A stretch of DNA of 12,613 nucleotides from Stephanodiscus triporus (Eukaryota > Bacillariophyta > Thalassiosirophyceae > Thalassiosirales > Thalassiosiraceae), in assembly GCA_036939755.1 (NCBI GenBank), contig JALLAZ010000745.1:1-12613 (forward strand). The letters run 5' to 3'. Below are positions 1 through 8,700 of this stretch, one piece after another (position 1 is the first letter of the stretch; each line of letters starts with the position of its first letter). Made by a program: the position numbers and the translations under genes. Below the pieces are notes generated by a model. It ran no database searches and was not told the DNA's origin. It worked only from the letters and a program-made list of their open reading frames with translations.

Positions 1-47
1 TGGGATTCGTAAGAATCCAAATAAATGCCAATGAGAAGGCGGGAAAA
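1..47 (+). mobile_element. 3' tail of an upstream retrotransposon copy
   Basis: This stretch is identical to the end of the copy 2 internal region (11041-11087). It holds the last ten codons of a Gag-Pol frame (2-31), its TGA stop (32-34) and a 13-nt purine-rich tract ending GGGAAAA directly before LTR A. An AATAAA (20-25) overlaps the final codons. It shows that at least one more copy, or the end of one, lies to the left of the window. Alternatively the window begins at a repeat-limited contig edge. Confidence 0.85.
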
Positions 48-171
48 TGTTGAGCCGAGGAAGGGAAAGCATCAACGAGAAGAATAGAACGAGCAAAGTG
101 CTCACTTTAATTTATTTATCTAGGAATACAATGTCATATCCTTAGCGTCGTAAATCGACGACTTCTCAACA
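48..171 (+). repeat. LTR A (124 bp) of a copia-type retrotransposon
   Basis: The boundaries are inferred from the terminal 7-bp inverted repeat TGTTGAG...CTCAACA, the purine tract ending at 47 and the identity to LTR B and LTR C. In an array with shared LTRs the edges cannot be read from duplication alone. Inside are a near-palindrome AAAGTG-CT-CACTTT (95-108), an initiator-like TCACTTT (102-108), an AT-rich TTTATTTATC (111-120) and a hairpin CGTCG-TAAAT-CGACG (146-160). The length is at the short end for copia-type LTRs. It acts as the 5' LTR of copy 1 and as the 3' LTR of the copy to the left. Confidence 0.8.
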
Positions 172-189
172 TTAATAAATTAAAGTGAG
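101..189 (+). promoter_or_regulatory. inverted repeat joining LTR and leader; candidate self-priming site, copy 1
   Basis: Positions 101-116 (CTCACTTTAATTTATT) are the perfect reverse complement of 174-189 (AATAAATTAAAGTGAG). Two further pairs follow after one mismatch, reaching the LTR edge at 171. The right arm occupies the place of a primer-binding site but has no TGG start complementary to a tRNA CCA end. In RNA, 101-116 would fold onto 174-189 with its 3' end pointing at the end of U5, enclosing the 146-160 hairpin. This is the layout of Tf1-type self-priming. The pairing is seen; the priming role is inference. It could instead be a packaging or translational structure. Confidence 0.55.
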
Positions 190-224
190 GGGAAAGATAT
201 CGCCAAGGAGGCTGTCGACACCCG

Positions 225-449
225 ATGAGTCAACAAGCCGCGGCGGGGCGAGGAACGCCCGCGACAGGACGCGGCGGAAAGGGCCGCGGACGACTTTTCA
301 AGTGGAGGGGAGATCCACCCAGCAAAGGATTCAAGTCGTCAATCAGCGAGATCACGAACGACACATTTAACACGGGGCAGAATCGATTTGCAGCGCAGTT
401 CACGCAATCGAGAAAGAACATGGCCAACTACTCGTCGCAGAGACGGTGA
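225..449 (+). pseudogene. copy 1 Gag N-terminus, truncated by 31-bp deletion
   Basis: The ATG at 225 matches the Gag-Pol start of copy 2 and lies 53 nt after the LTR. About 68 residues follow the copy 2 Gag N-terminus: a Gly/Arg-rich basic stretch, then a motif around NRFAAQFTQSRKN. The 31-bp deletion after 430 then shifts the frame and a TGA follows at 447-449. The product would be a 74-residue basic peptide without the capsid-like region or the zinc knuckle. A function as such is unlikely. Confidence 0.8.
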
Positions 450-2005
450 GGACAGGGCGGGCTCAGGTGATTGAGCTTCTGCCGCCCGTCGACCAAACGG
501 CCGCCGATGAGGCGGACCAGACGATCATCCGAGAAGAGGCCGTACGAGCGATCGCCAAGCGAAAGGCAAAATTGGACCGCGCACTTAAGAAGGGCTACAC
601 GACCGTGTGGGATCAATGTTCCCAAGAGGTACGCGACAAGCTGGAAACGAGCGACGACTGGGAGCGAATGCAGCGAGAGCAATCGCTGCACGACCTGATC
701 AGCAAGATCGAACGAATCTGCGTGGGATTCGACGACCACAAGCAAGAGATCTTCAATCTCGTGCAAGCGCTCAAGACGCTCTTTCTATACACCCAGACCA
801 AGAAGGAGACGGTCGAAGAGTACACCCGCAATTTCAAGAGTCTGTGGGACACGGTTGAAGCGTTTGGGGGATCCCCAGGGTTGCAGAGGGGGCTGGTCGA
901 AGGGCTACTTCGAACGCCCGGTAGAGTCAGTGACCGCAATAACATCACCGATCAGGAGCAACAGGACGCGACAGACGAAGTCGCGGAAGCCGTGAAGGCG
1001 GCGCTATTAATCAGCGGGGCAGACAAGAGACGCTACGGAAAGCTAAAAGAACAACTGGCGAACAACTACCTCCTGGGGACCGACCAGTACCCCAACACAC
1101 TAGAGAAGGCGACGAGGGTGCTGGGCAATTATCAAGTGCCAAAGGGCACGCCCTTCGAAGATCGACGAGGGGAAGGGGGTGGACTGGCGTTCATCCAACG
1201 AGGAACCCGAGCGGGGAGAGGCCGCGGGGGTCAAGGAAGAGGCGGCGCAGGCCAAGGCAGTGGCAGTGGAGCCAACGCGGGGGATGCAGGGGGCGGAGGA
1301 GAGGCCTCGAGCACCCCGAGCGGGGGAGGAACCCCAAGGACAAACAACGCGGGGGAGAGTCACTGCTACCACTGCGGCGAAGAAGGACATTGGGCGAGGG
1401 AGTGCCCGGACCTGACCGCCGAACAACAGGAACAACTACACCTCGCAACCGAGGGGAACGAGGATGAGGATGACACAGAGACGGGACACCAGTTCTTTCA
1501 CGTGAGTATGCTGCAGGCAGATGAACTGCCAAATAACAGAGCATACCTTGACGGCTGCTCGACGGTGACTGCATTCAAGAGTAAGGAGTACCTCGAGAAC
1601 ATCAGGTCAGTCAAGCGAGGGGTGAAGATCAACTGCAACTCGGGAGTGATGAGAACCAACGAACTAGGAGACTACGGCTCCATGAACGTGTGGTACATCC
1701 CGAACGGGATCGCGAACATATTCTCGATGAATGAACTTGAGAAGAAGCATCGTATCACCTACGATAGCTTGGACGGATATTACGTCGTACACACCGCGAA
1801 TGGAGAAGTGCGGTTTCACAAGGATGAGAATGGGCTTCCATTCATCGACCTGGACGGATCCTCCGAGGACGCGGCAGCAATGCTAGTGCAGACAGGATCG
1901 GAGGATGCGGCGAACATGCTCGTGCAGACGGTGCGCGAAAATTACGAAGAATACACGAAGAGGGAATTCTTCGAGCAAAGGAGGCGCGACGCGCGATGGG
2001 GATGA
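431..2005 (+). pseudogene. copy 1 Gag, zinc knuckle and protease fragment
   Basis: The Gag frame resumes at codon 431 after the deletion and runs to a stop at 2003-2005. It has no ATG near its start (446 is a GTG). It encodes the helical Gag core, a Gly/Arg-rich nucleic-acid-binding stretch (about 1200-1340), a CCHC zinc knuckle from 1364 (C-X2-C-X4-H-X4-C), and the protease region with the LDGCST motif (Asp codon at 1550). After 1965 the loss of one G throws it out of frame, so the last 13 residues are not homologous to copy 2. Many differences from copy 2 are silent. Confidence 0.8.
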
Positions 2006-3099
2006 TTGGATGCCCCAGCGAGAAAGATTTCAAGGGGATGGTAAGCGCAAACATGATACGCAATTGCCCCATCGACACGAAAGACATCACTAACGCGCAC
2101 GACATCTGGGGCCCCGACCTCGCCAGCATAAGGGGAAAAACAGTGCAGCGGACGCCAGCTCCAGTGGTAGCTGACTATGTTGCGGTACCACAGTCTATTA
2201 TTGAGAGGAATAAGACGGTGACGATGGCAGCCGACGTGTTTTTTGTAGATGGGACGGCGTTCCTACTGACCGTGTCACGACAGATCAAGTTTATTACAGC
2301 AGAGAATGTTGCTAGTTGTACAGCTAAAAGTCTAAGCACTCACATGGAACGTGTAGTAGCAGTATATACGCGTGCAGGGTTCAATGTGCGCACTATCATG
2401 ATGGACGGGGAATTCGAGAAGATTAAGGACCTGATGCCGATGGTGGTGTGCAACACAACTGCTGCGAAGGAACATGTCAGCGAGGCTGAACACAGTATTC
2501 GAACAATCAAGGAGCGGGCTCGTGGAATAATTGGAACGCTGCCCTTCGATTACATACCAAGACGACTAAAGGTGGAGATCATATACTTCATCGTCCTCTG
2601 GCTGAATGCTTTTCCAGCGAAGACGGGAGTGTCAACTGTGTACTCGCCACGGGAGCTCCTCGTACGCTGGAGGTTGGACTACGCTCTGCACTGCAAGGTC
2701 CTGCCGGGAACATACTGCGAGGTTCATGACGAACCTTCGCCATCGAACTCGATGACCCCCCGTACTCACCCGTGCATTGCGTGTGGGCCAACGGGGAACT
2801 TACAAGGAAGCGTCAAGTTTTACTGTCTTACAACCGGCAGGATTCTCAAGCGGCGTAATTGGACCGAGCTCCCTATGCCAGACAACATCATCAAGAGGGT
2901 AAATAAAATTGGCCTACGCGAAAAGCAGGGTCGAGAATTTCGGTTTGTGAATAGATCCGGGGCCCCTTATGAGTGGACAGATACCGTTCCGGAAGACGAT
3001 CCGGAATTCCAAGGTCTCCTAGAAGAGGAGGCTCCGTTCCCGAACGTTAGCGTAATGTTTCCAGGAGTGCCGCTGGAGGCAAACGAAGAAGACCTTTGA
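1966..3099 (+). pseudogene. copy 1 integrase fragment
   Basis: The frame matches copy 2 integrase from 1966; the first ATG is at 1996. It has the core motifs AADVFFVDG, MMDGEFEK and SEAEHSIRTIKERARG of the DDE catalytic core, SPRELL, and the CGPTGN C-terminal segment. It ends at a TGA (3097-3099) created by one extra A near 3089. Bases 2377-2801 are identical to copy 2 (7907-8331), although the 220 bases before them differ at about one base in nine. That suggests recombination or conversion between copies. Confidence 0.8.
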
Positions 3100-3517
3100 G
3101 GCCATGACCGATGACCCTGAGGAGGGTTTTCAAGAGCTAGCTGCAACGGCACTAGCAAACGCGGGAATCGACACAGCAGACAGATTGCGGGCGGCGCGCA
3201 ATGCTGCGCTCGCCCTTCCTCCCGACGGACCACGGTTGGTTGAAGCCGAGCCGGACGAGATCATGTACAATATCACGTTCGACCTGCCCGACGCGGGACT
3301 AATACCTGGGGCTATTCCCGCCGCCGACGAGGATCACGAGACTGCCGGTACGACCCTGCACCCATTGCTGTTCCAGCCGAAGACACTTCACGCCGATATC
3401 CCACACGATCTCGCAGGAGTGTATTGGGGATGCAACCATACGATAACTATGCACCGAGAATGCAGTTTCTACAACTCGGAGAGGTACGAGCACACAGGAG
3501 TGCCCTCGGAGCAATAA
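3090..3517 (+). pseudogene. copy 1 linker between integrase and RT
   Basis: The frame is open between the +1 insertion near 3089 and a stop at 3515-3517; the first ATG is at 3104. It matches copy 2 only as far as 3355, an acidic low-complexity linker with the MYNITFDLPDAG stretch. The 13-bp deletion after 3355 then shifts it, so its last 53 or so residues are a wrong-frame readout of the RT N-terminal flank. No domain is expected. Confidence 0.75.
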
Positions 3518-5532
3518 CCGACATGCCAAGGTCGGGAGACGCGGGTGGACACATGCTCGCAACCACTTCGTCGAACGCGATGGAGGTGGACGACACAGAG
3601 CACGTCGTGGATACAGAACTCACGACCGAGAGTGAAGATGAAATGGCAGTGTGGGGGTACATAATGACGCAGTACAACCTTAAACCGGGGCTACGGAAGT
3701 TCGGGGAGCGAGGCACAAAGGCAGCAGTATCGGAACTTACTCAACTGCACATAATGGACACGTGGGCAGTGATGGATCCAGGACAGCTGACAAAGGAAGA
3801 CAGGACAAAGGCGTTGTCGTCACTGCTATTTTTGAAAGAGAAACGCTGTGGCAAGATCAAAGGACGAGCTTGCATTATCGGGGTGCCACAGCGGGCGTAC
3901 ATACCGAAGGAAGACGCGGCATCCCCGACGGTGTCAACCAAATCCATGTTCATTACTCCAGCGGTCGCTGCGAGCGAGAACCGACATGTGAGATGCTACG
4001 ACGTGCCGAGTGCTTTTGTAAACACGGACGTGGATGAGAACGTGCTGATGGTACTGAAGGGAGAACTGGCGGAAATGATGGTGCACATCGCGCCGCAGAT
4101 ATATCGGAAACACATTACGGTGGACAAAAGGGGAGCACCCGTTCTATATGTGAAGCTACAAAAGGCGCTTTACGGACTAATGAGGGCCAGCTTGCTGTTC
4201 TACCGAAAACTACGAAAAGAGTTGGAGGAGTACGGATTCGTAGTGAACCCCTACGATCCATGTGTAGCTAACAAAGACGTGGGCAATGGGGAACAGCTGA
4301 CGGTGATTTGGCACGTAGATGATCTAATGACGTCGTGCAAAGTGGACTTCAAGTTGACGAAGCTGTCGTGTTATCTGGCAAAGATTTACGGGCCCAAGCT
4401 AACAATGCACCTCGGACGAAAGCATGATTATCTGGGGATTGACCTGGAGTTCCGCGAGGACGGAGATCTCGATGTGTCGATGGTGAAATACCTGAAGGGA
4501 GTAATCGAGGAGTTCCCTGAGCTGATCGTTGGGAGGGCAGCAAGTCCAGCGGGAGATAGGCTGTTTGACGTTCGAGATGAAAAGGAGGCGAAACTCCTGG
4601 ACGAAGAGAGGGCGGTGGCATTCCACCATACCGTTGCACAACTACTGTTTATGGCAACAAGGGCTCGAAGAGACATACAAACGACGGTGGCGTTCCTAAC
4701 GACGAGGGTGAAATCACCAGATGAAGACGATTGGGGAAAGCTAAAACGAGTGCTCAGATATCTGAATGGGACGAAGTACCTGAAGCTAAGAATAAGCGTG
4801 AACAACCTCGGAATCCTGAAATGGTATGTGGATGGATCACACAACGTGCATTGGGATTGCAAGGGACATGCAGGTGCCATGTTCACATTGGGAGACGGAG
4901 CAGTGTCAAGCTATTCGAGGAAGGTGAAGCTCAACACGAGGAGTTCGACAGAGACCGAATTGGTTGGGGCGGACATGTACATGCCCGAAATGCTCTGGTC
5001 GTTGTACTTCATGCAGAGTCAGGGGTATGCCGTGGATATCGTGGAGTTGTTCCAGGACAACAAAAGCACAGAGCTGTTAATGAAGAACGGGCGGTTCTCG
5101 AGCGGAAAGAAAACCAAACATATCAAAGCGAAGTTTTTCTTTATCAAGGATAGAATTGATGCAGGAGAAGTAAAGGTAACTCACTGTCCAACCGGAGAAA
5201 TGTGGGCTGATGTTTTGACAAAGCCATTGCAAGGAAGGGCTTTCCGACTAATGAGATCAAAGTTAATGAACTGCAGCATAGACTACGAAGATGAGCAATC
5301 AGAGAAAGAGGAGGAGGAGATACAAAGGGTGAAGTTGAAGGCAAACGAAAAACAGAGCAGCAAGCCAGTGACTGGGAGAATGAGCCCGCGAGCTCCCACC
5401 CAGACACTGCAGGAGTGTGTTGGGAGACCTCGAATATTGGGCACGACGAACAGACGCCTGGTAGGAGTTCCCAGGATTCAAGAAAGAAGAAGAAAGAATG
5501 GGATTCGTAAGAATCCAAATAAATGCCAATGA
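3356..5532 (+). pseudogene. copy 1 reverse transcriptase and RNase H fragment
   Basis: The restored pol frame runs without a break to the TGA at 5530-5532; the first in-frame ATG is at 3430. It holds the copia-type RT with YDVPSAFVNTD and WHVDDL, and the RNase H with WYVDGSH, STETEL, FQDNKST and WADVLTKPLQG, all keeping their acidic residues. The first 180 nt from 4141 differ from copy 2 at about 22 positions, none changing the protein. It lacks Gag, protease and integrase in frame, so it is part of a broken polyprotein even though it is open for about 700 codons. Confidence 0.85.
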
Positions 5533-5545
5533 GAAGGCGGGAAAA
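5533..5545 (+). other. polypurine tract of copy 1
   Basis: Thirteen bases, purines apart from one C, ending GGGAAAA and abutting the TGTTGAG of LTR B. The Gag-Pol stop codon ends directly before it. This is the place and composition of a plus-strand priming tract. The same tract precedes LTR A and LTR C. Confidence 0.65.
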
Positions 5546-5669
5546 TGTTGAGCCGAGGAAGGGAAAGCATCAACGAGAAGAATAGAACGAGCAAAGTGCT
5601 CACTTTAATTTATTTATCTAGGAATACAATGTCATATCCTTAGCGTCGTAAATCGACGACTTCTCAACA
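5546..5669 (+). repeat. LTR B, shared by copies 1 and 2
   Basis: Identical base for base to LTR A and LTR C. A single LTR separates two full internal regions, so it is at once the 3' LTR of copy 1 and the 5' LTR of copy 2. There is no target-site duplication or unrelated DNA between the copies, so this is not the result of two ordinary insertions side by side. Confidence 0.82.
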
Positions 5670-5687
5670 TTAATAAATTAAAGTGAG
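5599..5687 (+). promoter_or_regulatory. inverted repeat joining LTR B and leader, copy 2
   Basis: Arms 5599-5614 and 5672-5687 are identical to the pair described at 101-189. This junction belongs to the copy with the intact Gag-Pol, so it is the one most likely to be used if the structure has a role in reverse transcription. Confidence 0.55.
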
Positions 5688-5722
5688 GGGAAAGATATCG
5701 CCAAGGAGGCTGTCGACACCCG

Positions 5723-8700
5723 ATGAGTCAACAAGCCGCGGCGGGGCGAGGAACGCCCGCGACAGGACGCGGCGGAAAGGGCCGCGGACGGCTTTTCAAG
5801 TGGAGGGGAGATCCACCCATCAAAGGATTCAAGTCGTCGATCAGCGAGATCGCGAACGACACATTCAACACGGGCCAGAATCGATTCGCAGCGCAATTCA
5901 CGCAATCGAGGAAAAACGTGGCCAACTACCTACAACGAACGGCGACGGACGAAGGATATCTAGTCGCGGAGACGGTGAGGACAGGGCGGGCTCAGGTGAT
6001 TGAGCTTCCGCCGCCCGTCGACCGAGCGGCCGCCGATGCGGCAGACCAGGCCATCATCCGAGAAGAGGCGGTGCGAGCGATCGCCAAGCGAAAGGCGAAA
6101 CTGGATAGCGCCCTTAAGAAGGGATACGCGACCGTGTGGGATCAATGTTCTCAAGAGGTGCGCGACAAGCTGGAAGCGAGCGACGACTGGGAGCGAACGC
6201 AAAGAGAGCAATCGCTGCACGACCTGATCAACAAGATCGAACGAATCTGCGTCGGATTCGACGACCACAAGCAAGAGATCTTCAATCTCGTACAAGCACT
6301 CAAAACACTCTTCCTTTACACCCAGACCGAGAAGGAGACGGTGGAAGAGTACACCCGCAACTTCAAGAGCCTGTGGGACACGGTCGAGGCGTTCGGGGGA
6401 TCCCCAGGGTTGCAGAGGGGGCTGGTAGAAGGGCTGCTGCGAACGCCCGGCAGAGTCGGGGACCCAAATAACATCACGGATCAGGAGCAACAGGACGCGG
6501 CAGACGAAGTCGCAGAGGCCGTGAAGGCGGCGCTATTAATCAGCGGCGCGGACAAGAGACGCTACGGAAAGCTAAAGGAACAATTAGCGAACAACTACCT
6601 CCTGGGGACCGACCAATACCCCAACACACTGGAGAAGGCAACGAGAGTGCTGGGGAATTATCAAGTGCCAAAGGGCACGCCCTTCGAAGATCGACGAGGG
6701 GAAGGGGGTGGACTGGCGTTCATCCAACGAGGAACCCGAGGGGGAAGAGGCCGCGGAACGCAAGGAAGAGGCGGCGGAGGCCGAGGGAATGGCAGTGGAG
6801 CCAACGCGGGGGATGCAGGGGGCGGAGGAGATGCCTCAAGCACCCCGAGCGGGGGTGGAACCCCAAAGACGAACAGCGCGGGGGAGAGTCACTGCTACCA
6901 TTGCGGCGAAGAGGGACATTGGGCAAGGGAATGCCCGGACCTGACCGCCGAGCAACAGGAACAGCTACACCTCGCAACCGAAGGGAACGAGGATGAGGAC
7001 GACACGGAGACGGGACACCAGTTCCTGCATGTGAGTATGCTGCAAGCAGACGAATTGCCGTGCAACAGAGCATACCTCGACGGGTGCTCGACGGTGACTG
7101 CATTCAAGAGTAAGGAGTATCTCGAGAACGTCAGGTCGGTGAAGCGAGGGGTGAAAATCAACTGCAACTCGGGGGTGATGAGGACCAACGAGATGGGAGA
7201 ATACGGATCCATGAACGTGTGGTACATCCCAAATGGGATCGCCAACATATTCTCGATGAATGAGCTTGAGAAGAGGCATCGTATCACCTACGATAGCTTG
7301 GATGGATATTACGTGGTACACACCGCGAACGGAGAAGTGCGGTTCCACAAGGATGAGAACGGGCTTCCGTTCATCGACCTGGACGGGTCCTCCGAAGACG
7401 CGGCGGCAATGCTGGTGCAAACAGGATCGGAGGAGGCGGCGAACATGCTCGTGCAGACGGTGCGCGAAAATTACGAAGGATACACGAAGAGGGAGATTCT
7501 TCGAGCAAAGGAAGCGCGACGCGCAATGGGGATGATCGGATGTCCCAGCGAGAAGGATTTCAAGGGGATGGTAAGCGCAAACATGATACGAAATTGCCCC
7601 ATCGACACGAAAGACATAACTAACGCACGCGACATCTGGGGCCCGGACCTTGCCAGCATAAGGGGAAAAACAGTGCGGAAGACGCCAGCTCCGGTGATAG
7701 CTGATTATGTTGCGGTGCCACAGTCAATTATTGAGAGGAATAAGACGGTGACGATGGCAGCAGACGTGTTTTTCGTGGATGGCACCGCGTTCCTACTGAC
7801 CGTGTCACGCCAGATCAAGTTCATTACGGCAGAGTACGTTGTTAGTCGTACAGCTAAGAGTCTAAGCACACACATGGAACGCGTAGTAGCTGTATATAAG
7901 CGAGCTGGGTTCAATGTGCGCACTATCATGATGGACGGGGAATTCGAGAAGATTAAGGACCTGATGCCGATGGTGGTGTGCAACACAACTGCTGCGAAGG
8001 AACATGTCAGCGAGGCTGAACACAGTATTCGAACAATCAAGGAGCGGGCTCGTGGAATAATTGGAACGCTGCCCTTCGATTACATACCAAGACGACTAAA
8101 GGTGGAGATCATATACTTCATCGTCCTCTGGCTGAATGCTTTTCCAGCGAAGACGGGAGTGTCAACTGTGTACTCGCCACGGGAGCTCCTCGTACGCTGG
8201 AGGTTGGACTACGCTCTGCACTGCAAGGTCCTGCCGGGAACATACTGCGAGGTTCATGACGAACCTTCGCCATCGAACTCGATGACCCCCCGTACTCACC
8301 CGTGCATTGCGTGTGGGCCAACGGGGAACTTGCAAGGAAGCGTCAAGTTTTACTGCCTTACGACCGGCAGGATTCTCAAGCGGCGTAATTGGACCGAACT
8401 CCCTATGCCAGACAACATCATCAAGAGGGTGAACAAAATTGGCCTACGTGAAAAGCAGGGTCGAGAATTTCGGTTCGTGAACAGATCCGGTGTCCCTTAT
8501 GAATGGACGGATACCGTTCCGGAAGATGATCCGGAATTCCAGGGTCTCCTGGAAGAGGAGGCTCCATTCCCGGACGTCAGCGCAACGTTTCCAGGAGTGC
8601 CCCTGGAAGCGAACGAAGAGACCTTTGAGGCCGTGACGGAAGACCCTGAGGAGGATTTTCAAGAGCTCGCTGCAACGGCGCTGGACAACGCGGGAATTGA

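Larger units (their letters stand above)
48..5669 (+). mobile_element. copy 1: copia-type LTR retrotransposon, decayed
   Basis: A full-length copy (5622 bp with both LTRs, 44 bp shorter than copy 2) with the order LTR, 53-nt leader, Gag, protease, integrase, RT, RNase H, purine tract, LTR. Aligned by eye with copy 2, it carries four frame-breaking indels: a 31-bp deletion after 430 (copy 2 bases 5929-5959), loss of one G between 1965 and 1966, one extra A near 3089, and a 13-bp deletion after 3355. Their net length explains the 44-bp difference exactly. The protease, integrase, RT and RNase H active-site residues are still encoded in the separate pieces. It cannot make Gag-Pol itself, though its LTRs and leader are intact and could be used in trans. 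Confidence 0.88.

Noticed and set aside
19..31. Secreted-protein RXLR-type effector motif (SFRLRR after the signal peptide, residues 18-23)
   Set aside because: The order of residues does not fit R-X-L-R, and the Cys modules with Pro-Thr linkers point to a structural extracellular protein. (Residues 18-23 refer to the protein encoded at 12004-11351; the coordinates here only mark this note.)
172..190. Ordinary tRNA primer-binding site after the LTR
   Set aside because: No TGG or initiator-Met-like complement is visible in the first bases after the LTR. The only strong partner I see is the LTR itself. A rarer tRNA or a half-tRNA primer cannot be excluded without the tRNA set.
4428..4886. Antisense 152-codon frame, conserved at 9970-10428
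   Set aside because: It lies fully opposite conserved RT coding, is rich in Ser and Arg as expected of a shadow of this codon usage, and matches no known antisense retrotransposon protein that I can recognise.
4731..5153. Overlapping 140-codon frame within RT/RNase H, also present at 10273-10695
   Set aside because: The two versions differ at roughly a fifth of residues while the pol frame over the same bases is almost unchanged. The differences sit at silent sites of pol, so this frame is not selected.
5546..5669. Two independent insertions placed side by side
   Set aside because: That would leave two LTRs and target-site duplications between the copies. There is a single LTR and no extra base.
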